From Shimia marina (GTDB lineage Bacteria > Pseudomonadota > Alphaproteobacteria > Rhodobacterales > Rhodobacteraceae), in the NCBI RefSeq assembly GCF_001458175.1, contig NZ_CYPW01000008.1:62001-126000 (forward strand): a stretch of DNA of 64,000 bases, read 5' to 3'. This document shows positions 16,570 to 23,825 of the stretch, piece after piece. Positions within the stretch are counted from its first letter, which is position 1. Each line of letters starts with the position of its first letter. Both the position numbers and the translations under genes were made by a program. The notes below the pieces were generated by a model. The model saw only the letters and a list, made by a program, of their open reading frames with translations. It ran no database searches and was not told the DNA's origin.

Positions 16570-19500
16570 ATGTCCAAACCCAGAACGGCCAACCCGGCTC
16601 TCGCAATCTCCGAAGCCGATCTCGCCTCTGCCCTCGCGCAAATCGGCACGGAGGTCGATGACCAGCCCCTGCGCAGTTCAGCGCTCGCGCGTATCATGCG
16701 CGAGGCGTTTCATGGCAGCGATGCCGGTGGCGCCTGGGACTGGCGCATGGCCTATGACATGATGCAGGCAGCGGCTGTCCAGGTGCTGCTGCGTGGGAAC
16801 GGCGCGGCAGGTGACACCGCCGCTGCAAGGCTACTTGCCTCACGGCTCCTGACGGAAACCCGCCGGTCAGAGCAGCAGATCCGGCTACAGCAGTTTTCCA
16901 CGCCGCTGCCATTCGCGGCGCTGGTTTTGCGGGCCGCGGCGATCCGCAAGGGCGAGACCGTTCTGGAGCCCTCGGCTGGCACCGGTGCCCTGGCTGCTTT
17001 CGCCGCCCGGGCCGGTGCCACGCTTCTGCTCAACGAGATCGACCCCTTTCGCCAGCGCCTCCTGCGCGCGGTTTTCGGCGGCGAGGTCACAGGCCATGAC
17101 GGCGAGCATATCGATGATCTGCTGCAGACGCCGGTTCTACCCGAGGTCGTGGTGATGAACCCGCCCTTCGCCTCCTCGGTCGATCGCTCCCGAGACAAGC
17201 ACATCGCCGCCAAGCATCTCATCGCGGCTGCAAAGCGCCTGGCACCCGGCGGGCGGCTGGTGGCGATCATGCCGCCGGGATTCACGCCCGAACGCGATGC
17301 CGCGCATTGGTCCCGCGCCTGCGGTCTCCTGACGCCGCGATTGGCGCTGACGATGCCGGGACAGGTCTATCGCAAGCTCGGCACCTCTGTCGAAACCCAG
17401 CTGATGGTCTTCGACAAGGTGCAGGAGGACGGCGAAATGATCCGCGCCAGTGTCCGGGACTTGGATGAAGCCCTTCCTTTTGTCGACGCAGTTGCCGCGA
17501 CCCGGCCCGAGATGCGCCCCGTCCAACGGGCTGAAGCGATCCCTCATGCGCGACCGATCGTTCCATCATCTGCCCCGCGCAAGACCGCTGCTGCGCCTGT
17601 CGCCGCCTCCAAATCTCGGGCCAATGCCGTTGTCCCGCTCACTTTCAAGAGCCTCGATATCCCGCGCGACAACACGCCCATCTCGGACATCTATGCGCGC
17701 TACCGTCCGCAGCGGATCGAGATCGCGGGTGCGCAAGAACATCCCACGCCGCTCGTCGAGAGCATCGCCATGGCCTCGGTTGCCCCGCCCATGCCCTCAA
17801 ACACGGGCAGTGATGACTTGCGCCTGCCCGCACGGTTGATCGAGGAGGGACATCTCTCCGAGGCGCAGCTGGAAACCATCATCATGGCGCATGACGCCCA
17901 TGGGCGCGACCTGCCGGGTCGGTTCGCGATCGATGACGACCAGACCAAGCTGACGCGCGCCGATGATGATCCAGACGCACGTGCCTATCGCCTTGGCTAT
18001 TTCCTCGGCGACGGCACCGGTTGCGGCAAGGGGCGCGAATGCGCGGGGCTCATTCTCGTGAACTGGCTGGCCGGGCGCAGAAAGGCGATCTGGGTTTCCA
18101 AATCCGCCACGCTCATCGAGGACGCCATCCGCGACTGGACCGATCTCGGCGGCTCGCCAGCCGACATCCAGCCGCTCTCAAAATGGAAACCGGACCAGTC
18201 CATCCCGATGGGCGACGGCATCCTATTTGTCACCTACGCCACGCTGCGGTCCGCGGGCAAATGCGGCACCACGCGACTGAGCCAGATCCTCGCCTGGATG
18301 GGCGAAGACTTTGAAGGCGTGCTGGCCTTTGATGAGGCCCATGCCATGCAGAACGCGGCCGGGTCCGAGCAGGGCAGGGGGGTCAAACCCTCCCAGCAGG
18401 GCCTTGCTGGCCTCCGGCTGCAACTGGCAGCACCCCGCGCTCGCGTCTTCTACATTTCGGCCACGGGTGCGACGAGCGTCCACAACCTCGCCTATGCCGC
18501 GCGCCTGGGGCTCTGGGGGCAGGGCCCCGAATACCCCTTCCCAAGCCGCGAGAGCTTCGTTTCTGCGATGGAAGCCGGCGGCGTGGCTGCCATGGAGGTG
18601 GTCGCGCGCGATCTCAAGACGCTCGGGCTCTACACGGCGCGTGCCCTCAGTTTTGATGGGGTGGAGTATGACGTGCTCGAACACGCGCTGACCCCGGCCC
18701 AGATCGAGATCTACGACGCATACGCGGGTGCTTTTCGGATGATCCACCACAATCTCGAAGCGGCGCTGACTGCGACCGGCGTCAACGACGCCTCGGGGGA
18801 AACTAATGCGTCGGCCGCACGCGCCTCGGCCAAGTCCCGCTTCGAGAGCACGAAGCAGCGCTTCTTCAACCATCTCCTGATGGGCATGAAAGCCCCGACC
18901 ATCATCCGCGCCATCGAGGATGACCTCGCGGCGGGCAACGCTTGCGTCATCCAGGTGGTCTCGACAGGCGAAAGCCTGTTGAAGCGTCGGCTTGAGACGA
19001 TGGACCCGGGGGACGAGCTGGTCGAGGGTGCCTTGACGCCGCGCGACTACGTCCTGGGCTACCTCGAACAAGCCTTCCCGATCCACGCGCAAAAGCTCGT
19101 GGAGATTGACGGCAATATGGTCGCGGAACCGCTGCGGGACGAGACGGGCGCGCTCGTTGTCTCGCGCGAGGCGCTCGCCCTACGAGATGCGGCCATGATG
19201 GAGTTGATGACGCTGGCCCCGATCGCGTCGGCGCTGGATCAGATCCTCTGGGCCTTTGGTGACGAGGCCGTGGCGGAGGTCACGGGGCGGTCCATCCGGC
19301 CCCTCAAGGCCGCGGATGGCCATCTCTTCATCGAAAAGCGCGCCGCCAGCAGCAATTCCTCCGAGACCCAGGCCTTCATGGATGGCGAAAAGGATATCCT
19401 GATCTTCTCCGACGCGGGCGGTACGGGCCGGTCCTACCATGCGGCGCAAACCGCGAAGAACCAGAAACGGCGGCGGCACTATCTTCTGGAGCCCGGCTGG

Positions 19501-20832
19501 CGCGCGGATGCAGCCATCCAGGGGCTCGGCCGCACGCATCGCTCGGCCCAGGTCAGCGCACCGTTCTTTCGGGTCTGCACCTCCGATGTGCATGGCGAGA
19601 AACGTTTCACCTCGACGATCGCCAAACGCCTCGACCAGCTGGGGGCCCTGACCAAGGGCCAGCGCGAGACCGGCTCGCAAGGCATGTTCCGCGAGGAGGA
19701 CAATCTCGAAAGCCCGATCGCGCGAGCGGCGCTGCGTGGGTATTTCGCCGATCTTGCCGCCGGGCGCGCCGAGGCGATGAGCTACGAGAGCTTCACCGAC
19801 TGGACGGCCCTGCGGCTGATCGACAAGGACGGGGTGCTGCTCGAGGAGCTTCCCCCGATCCAGCGGTTTCTCAACCGGGTGCTTGCCCTTCCCATCCACA
19901 TGCAGAACGCGCTCTTTGCCGAGTTCATGCGCCGGATTGCCGATCAGTCTGAGCGGGCGCGCGCGGCGGGCACGCTCGATCTCGGCGTGGAAACCCTACG
20001 TGGCGAAAAGATCGAGCAGGTCTCCACCGAGGATCTCTGGACCTGCCCGAAATCCGGCGCCGTGACGCGGATTATCGGACTTGAGGTGACGGACCCAGTG
20101 TATGTCCTGGTCGCCGAAGAGGCCATATCGCGCAATCCCGACAAGCTGCCGATGGTGAATCGCGCCTCCGGTCGCGCGGCGCTCATCTCGGCGCGGCCCA
20201 TGCAGATGTATGACGAGGACATTGTCACGCTGATGCGCAAGGCGGTGCGGCCAAACGGGTCGAGCTATCTCGAAGAGGCACGGTTTGAGTCCTCGGCTTG
20301 GGAAGAGATCGACAGGCCCGAATTTGCGCAGATTTGGGAGGCCGAGGCTGCGTCCCTGCCAAAAACCACCACGACCAAGCTCTACCTGCTGACCGGGCTG
20401 CTGCTGCCGATCTGGAAGGACATTCCGACCACCAATGAGCGGATCTACCGTGTCACGCCAGACGGGGCGACGGCCATGATCGGGCGGACGCTGAGTGAGG
20501 AAGGGGCGGCGGCGCTGCGCGCCCGCTTCCTCGTCTCCAATCCGCAAACGCCACAGGAGATGTTGACCGCCGCCCTCGGCACCACCGCACCTGTCGATCT
20601 GGGCCGGGGTCTGACCCTGACCCGTCGCCGGGTCGCAGGCGAGATGCGCCTTGAGTTGGGTGGTGCGGATCGGGGCATGATCGAAAGCCTCAAGGCAATG
20701 GGGTGTTTCACCGAGATCATCGCCTTCCAGCTGCGGGTGTTCCTGCCGCATGGGGACGGGATCGACACAGCGGGCATTCTGGCCCGGATCGTGGGGCACC
20801 TGCCACACGCCGCGTCTGTGGCAGCGGAATAG
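16570..20832 (+). CDS. Methyltransferase-helicase fusion of the strawberry-notch family
   Basis: The 1420-aa protein joins an N-terminal Rossmann methyltransferase-like domain (E-P-S-A-G-T-G-A-L near 132-140, N197-P-P-F as in N6-adenine DNA methyltransferases) to a superfamily 2 helicase of the strawberry-notch type. The helicase shows G-D-G-T-G-C-G-K487-G-R (motif I), D588-E-A-H (motif II) and Q984-G-L-G-R-T-H-R-S-A-Q (motif VI). Bacterial members are common on mobile elements and are suspected to act in antirestriction or DNA establishment; the reaction is unproven. I chose ATG 16570 for its AAAGGA SD. The long single frame is intact. Confidence 0.85.
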   Translation: MSKPRTANPALAISEADLASALAQIGTEVDDQPLRSSALARIMREAFHGSDAGGAWDWRMAYDMMQAAAVQVLLRGNGAAGDTAAARLLASRLLTETRRSEQQIRLQQFSTPLPFAALVLRAAAIRKGETVLEPSAGTGALAAFAARAGATLLLNEIDPFRQRLLRAVFGGEVTGHDGEHIDDLLQTPVLPEVVVMNPPFASSVDRSRDKHIAAKHLIAAAKRLAPGGRLVAIMPPGFTPERDAAHWSRACGLLTPRLALTMPGQVYRKLGTSVETQLMVFDKVQEDGEMIRASVRDLDEALPFVDAVAATRPEMRPVQRAEAIPHARPIVPSSAPRKTAAAPVAASKSRANAVVPLTFKSLDIPRDNTPISDIYARYRPQRIEIAGAQEHPTPLVESIAMASVAPPMPSNTGSDDLRLPARLIEEGHLSEAQLETIIMAHDAHGRDLPGRFAIDDDQTKLTRADDDPDARAYRLGYFLGDGTGCGKGRECAGLILVNWLAGRRKAIWVSKSATLIEDAIRDWTDLGGSPADIQPLSKWKPDQSIPMGDGILFVTYATLRSAGKCGTTRLSQILAWMGEDFEGVLAFDEAHAMQNAAGSEQGRGVKPSQQGLAGLRLQLAAPRARVFYISATGATSVHNLAYAARLGLWGQGPEYPFPSRESFVSAMEAGGVAAMEVVARDLKTLGLYTARALSFDGVEYDVLEHALTPAQIEIYDAYAGAFRMIHHNLEAALTATGVNDASGETNASAARASAKSRFESTKQRFFNHLLMGMKAPTIIRAIEDDLAAGNACVIQVVSTGESLLKRRLETMDPGDELVEGALTPRDYVLGYLEQAFPIHAQKLVEIDGNMVAEPLRDETGALVVSREALALRDAAMMELMTLAPIASALDQILWAFGDEAVAEVTGRSIRPLKAADGHLFIEKRAASSNSSETQAFMDGEKDILIFSDAGGTGRSYHAAQTAKNQKRRRHYLLEPGWRADAAIQGLGRTHRSAQVSAPFFRVCTSDVHGEKRFTSTIAKRLDQLGALTKGQRETGSQGMFREEDNLESPIARAALRGYFADLAAGRAEAMSYESFTDWTALRLIDKDGVLLEELPPIQRFLNRVLALPIHMQNALFAEFMRRIADQSERARAAGTLDLGVETLRGEKIEQVSTEDLWTCPKSGAVTRIIGLEVTDPVYVLVAEEAISRNPDKLPMVNRASGRAALISARPMQMYDEDIVTLMRKAVRPNGSSYLEEARFESSAWEEIDRPEFAQIWEAEAASLPKTTTTKLYLLTGLLLPIWKDIPTTNERIYRVTPDGATAMIGRTLSEEGAAALRARFLVSNPQTPQEMLTAALGTTAPVDLGRGLTLTRRRVAGEMRLELGGADRGMIESLKAMGCFTEIIAFQLRVFLPHGDGIDTAGILARIVGHLPHAASVAAE

Positions 20833-20846
20833 AGAAGGGTGAGATC

Positions 20847-21149
20847 ATGACTCTCGAAGACATCAGGGCGGCCGTCGATGCCGGCCAGACCGTGCACTGG
20901 GCCAATACCGGCTACGTTGTCCACAGGGACAGGCTCGGCCAATACCTGATCACCTATCTGCTGAACGGGAGCTGCATCGGTCTGACCGACCGCGAAGGGG
21001 ACCGGTTGAACGGAAAAGCGGCGGAGTTCTTCATTGCCCGATCGGAGGACGGTGCGGAAAATCCGGGCAGCCAAGCAAGACCAGACGGGCAGGGGAGGGG
21101 CGTAGCACCCGGCGGCGCGGGGGCATTCCCACTCGGACGGCAGCTCTGA
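20847..21149 (+). CDS. Small conserved protein after the helicase (100 aa)
   Basis: The gene begins 14 nt after the helicase stop with AGAAGG/GGTGAG upstream, so it is probably co-transcribed. Residues 1-70 look folded (V-H-W-A-N-T-G-Y-V-V ... C-I-G-L-T-D-R-E-G-D-R); the last 30 are G/A/P/R-rich and look disordered. No family is recognised. Confidence 0.6.
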   Translation: MTLEDIRAAVDAGQTVHWANTGYVVHRDRLGQYLITYLLNGSCIGLTDREGDRLNGKAAEFFIARSEDGAENPGSQARPDGQGRGVAPGGAGAFPLGRQL

Positions 21150-21164
21150 CCCGTGGGCGAGGCT

Positions 21165-21183
21165 GAAAGGAAAGCGAGCTTTC
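21165..21183 (+). repeat. Leader hairpin motif before the DUF736 gene
   Basis: GAAAG pairs with CTTTC around GAAAGCGAG. As after the 11694 copy, a TGATCCCT segment follows about 13 nt later. The ATG is 90 nt downstream. Confidence 0.5.
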
Positions 21184-21273
21184 TGATTTGTGATCCCTCA
21201 AGGGGTCGAGAAAGCAATCCCGGATGCGTTGGCAAGAACGTCAGGCACCGGCCAATTCAAAAGGAACCATCCC

Positions 21274-22002
21274 ATGTTCGCAGGAACCCTCACCCGCAAT
21301 GTCGAAACCGCCGCCGCCAAGTACACCGGCATGATCCATTCGACACGTTTCGATATCGCCATCCAGCTTGAAAACCGCCCGAAGATGTCCGAACGCAGCC
21401 CGGATTTTGACGTAACGGCAGTCAACAAATCAGGCCGCAAGGTGCGCATCGGCACGGCCTGGAACGAGACCGGCAATACCAGCGGAAACCCTTACATCTC
21501 GATGCAGATCGATGTCGGCTTGGGCCCGTTCCGGGTCAATGCGGTGCAGACGAAAGAGGCGCGCGCGGCCCAGAGCGGCGAATTCGAGATCATCCCGCTG
21601 GTCTCGAACGGCCTGATGAAATCCGGCTCGATCTCGGGCGAGCTCACCGCTATGGACGCCGACAACGCCTTCACCGGCTACATCGCCAACATGATGTTCG
21701 ATCTGGAATTCATGCTGATCGAGAACAGCTATAAATCCGAGGAGACTCACCCCGATTACCGGATCGAGGTCAGCTCGCCCCGGGGCACACCGATCCGCGT
21801 CGGCTCGGCCTGGATGGCGAAAAGCAGCCGCACGGGCAATGACTACCTGTCGCTGCTGATCAACACGCCCGATGGCGACCTGCGCGTGAACGCCGTGCAG
21901 AACGAAGAACAGCGCGGTGGGCAGACCTTCTCGATCATCCCGTTCATCGACAGCGGTGAGCAGCCGCAGGATGCAGGCACGGGGCTGTCGTTGGTCGCCT
22001 AA
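21274..22002 (+). CDS. Tandem DUF736 protein
   Basis: The 242-aa product contains two DUF736-like units (about residues 1-115 and 120-235). Each has a T-x-x-F/Y-x-I-x-x-x-x-x-x-x-x-x-x-K segment, D-x/Y-R-x-x-x-x-x-x-G-x-x-x-R-I/V-G-x-A-W and an N-x-Y-x-S-x-x-I/L-x-x-x-x-G-x-x-R-V-N-A-V-Q block. DUF736 proteins are abundant on alphaproteobacterial conjugative elements; their function is unknown. Most are about 100 aa with one unit, so this is an internal duplication. AAAGGA precedes the chosen ATG and a strong terminator follows. Confidence 0.75.
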   Translation: MFAGTLTRNVETAAAKYTGMIHSTRFDIAIQLENRPKMSERSPDFDVTAVNKSGRKVRIGTAWNETGNTSGNPYISMQIDVGLGPFRVNAVQTKEARAAQSGEFEIIPLVSNGLMKSGSISGELTAMDADNAFTGYIANMMFDLEFMLIENSYKSEETHPDYRIEVSSPRGTPIRVGSAWMAKSSRTGNDYLSLLINTPDGDLRVNAVQNEEQRGGQTFSIIPFIDSGEQPQDAGTGLSLVA

Positions 22003-22032
22003 TCGGCGCGCGAGATAAAACGATACGAACCG

Positions 22033-22066
22033 AAAGGGGAGCCGTGGGACCACGGTTCCCCTTTTT
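22033..22066 (+). terminator. Intrinsic terminator
   Basis: GGGGAGCCGTGG (from 22036) pairs with CCACGGTTCCCC (from 22050), with one internal mismatch, followed by TTTTT. It ends the co-oriented accessory block. Confidence 0.85.
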
Positions 22067-22156
22067 CCATGTCTGGCGGTACGACGCACACATCTGCTTG
22101 CGATCTGCTGAATATGATATACGATAATATATTATTGAGAGGACGAGGGTAGGCAC

Positions 22157-22693
22157 ATGGTGGCGAGACTGGGAAAAGCTCCGTGGTTCGAGAGCTTTGA
22201 TGTAGACGCCGAGGTTGAAGAGCTTCTTGCTCATATCGTGCGTTGCACCGGATTTGCGCTGCCTGAACGACAGCGTGATGTCATCATGACCCATGCAAGG
22301 TCGAAGCTCGACAGGACAAGGCAGGCATATCTGGACGCCAAGGCGGCGGGAAAGCCGGTGTCCACATCGCGGCGTGCGTATCTGACCGAAGTTCAGGACA
22401 CGATCTTCATGGCGATCCCGGAGGAGAACCTCGCGCGGATGCCGCTGCGCGAGCAGGTTCTCAACGACCCGTCATTTTACGCGGATGCCATGCACCGCGC
22501 CGCTGCGATTAGCGAGGATGAGCTTTTCATGGCGCTGTCCTCTTCGCTGAAAGACATGACAGTCCAAGACGCCCGGGCCTTCGTCTCGAAGCTTTGGCAC
22601 AACACGATCGATGACAATGCGAGCAAATACGCCGAAGCCCTGAAGCGTCCCGAGCGTGAACCGCAGCCCTTTCGTCCGGGAAACACCGTGTAA
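22157..22693 (+). CDS. Hypothetical soluble protein (178 aa)
   Basis: The product is helical and charged, with two cysteine-poor halves and no signal peptide or named domain. Upstream (22109-22136) lies an AT-rich partly symmetric block (AATATGATATACGATAATATATT) that could be promoter plus operator; a similar AT block precedes the mobC-like gene. It stands alone between two transcription boundaries. Confidence 0.6.
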   Translation: MVARLGKAPWFESFDVDAEVEELLAHIVRCTGFALPERQRDVIMTHARSKLDRTRQAYLDAKAAGKPVSTSRRAYLTEVQDTIFMAIPEENLARMPLREQVLNDPSFYADAMHRAAAISEDELFMALSSSLKDMTVQDARAFVSKLWHNTIDDNASKYAEALKRPEREPQPFRPGNTV

Positions 22694-22769
22694 GATCCGA
22701 GCCATTCTCTTGGCTTGAGCCGTACCGAGGTTGGCCGCCTCAAACCCCCTTTCCTGGAGGTGGCACCCT

Positions 22770-23423
22770 GTGCAGCGTGCGAAAGCCGTTGAAGGTGCTG
22801 TGGGGACGTCTACTGTCGCCAACATGATGAACCGGGATCACATGCGCGCCTTCTTCCGGCGCGCCGCGGCGCTTGTCGCTTTTGTCGCACTGCTCTGGGC
22901 GATTCACCTCCTCAATTGGATCATCGGTTACGGCTTGAACCCGGCCTTCGGCCTGATCCCCCGGCACGTCAGCGGATTGGATGGCGTCATCGCCATGCCC
23001 CTCCTGCATGGAAGTTTCGCACACCTGATGGCCAATACGCCGCCGCTCCTGGTGATGGGTGGGCTGCTGGTGGCCACGACCACGAGGGCCTTGCTGCCGG
23101 TGAACGCAGTGGTGATCGGCCTCGGCGGCGGACTCGTCTGGCTGTTCGGAAGCTCCGCCATCCATATCGGTGCGTCAGGGTTGGTCTTCGGCTGGTTTGG
23201 CTTCCTCGTCGCGCGCGGCTTCGTGGATCGCTCATTGATCACGCTGGGCGCGGCACTGGTGGTCGGTGTCCTCTATGGCTCAATTCTCTGGGGCGTTCTT
23301 CCGGGCCAACCCGGCGTCTCGTGGGAGGCGCATCTCTTCAGCGCCATCGCGGGCGCGGCCGCTGCAGCCCTTGTCCGGACGCATGTCCATGTGCCGCGCC
23401 TCGGCGGTGTCGATCTGGACTGA
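22770..23423 (+). CDS. Rhomboid-family intramembrane serine protease
   Basis: The product has six or so membrane helices with rhomboid motifs: [10 protein letters not shown] in the second core helix, the catalytic G-A-S136-G-L-V-F-G-W-F-G-F, and the catalytic histidine H188 in [11 protein letters not shown]. Rhomboids cut transmembrane substrates. GTG 22770 is preferred because GGAGG lies 9 nt upstream; ATG 22824 is the alternative and lacks an SD. It forms a single-gene unit. Confidence 0.85.
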   Translation: MQRAKAVEGAVGTSTVANMMNRDHMRAFFRRAAALVAFVALLWAIHLLNWIIGYGLNPAFGLIPRHVSGLDGVIAMPLLHGSFAHLMANTPPLLVMGGLLVATTTRALLPVNAVVIGLGGGLVWLFGSSAIHIGASGLVFGWFGFLVARGFVDRSLITLGAALVVGVLYGSILWGVLPGQPGVSWEAHLFSAIAGAAAAALVRTHVHVPRLGGVDLD

Positions 23424-23648
23424 AGCCGTACGCCCGACGTGGTCGACCCGGTGCTGTCATTCGTAAACGCCGAGATGCTGCAGTGCAGTTTCCTCAAAGC
23501 GGCCATTGCATATGTCCCAGCTCCTAACCCCCAAAAATCGGCGCTGGTTGAACCTTCGGCAGTAATCCCTCACCTTCCTGCAAGAGACCTCTTTCCGCAG
23601 GGCGGTGCTCAGCCTAAAGTGGAACCAGTTATTTAGATATGGTGCAAA

Positions 23649-23825
23649 ATGGCGTCGCTTCAGGATTCAGTCGCAAACAAATTCCTCGAGACACTTTCGA
23701 ATGATGAAAATTTTGATGCATCCAAAACACAAAAGCTTGAAGCGCTCTTGAAAGAAGGTCGGAAAATTAAGGCCGACGATCTAGCCGAGATTTTCACTCT
23801 TCCAGACGGAGGGGAAGTTCTGTGA
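23649..23825 (+). CDS. Tiny partner (58 aa) of the downstream ATPase
   Basis: This short ORF (M-A-S-L-Q-D-S-V-A-N-K-F-L) encodes a helical protein ending K-A-D-D-L-A-E-I-F-T ... G-G-E-V-L. Its TGA overlaps the GTG of the ATPase (GTGA), so translation is coupled. The SD is weak. No family name is recognised; the arrangement resembles two-gene defence modules in which a small protein precedes an SMC-like ATPase. The region is visibly richer in A+T than its flanks, consistent with transfer. Confidence 0.65.
   Translation: MASLQDSVANKFLETLSNDENFDASKTQKLEALLKEGRKIKADDLAEIFTLPDGGEVL

Noticed and set aside
23546-23575. TTGAACCTTCGGCAGTAATC as a fifth MerR-type promoter
   Set aside because: The -35 matches, but the spacer has no dyad and no suitable -10 is present at 19-20 bp.
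23424-23648. Possible terminator or repeat between the rhomboid gene and the 58-aa ORF
   Set aside because: Only loose similarity to the stretch at 35290-35420 (AAGCGG-Y-CATT), common in such genomes; too weak to report as a repeat.
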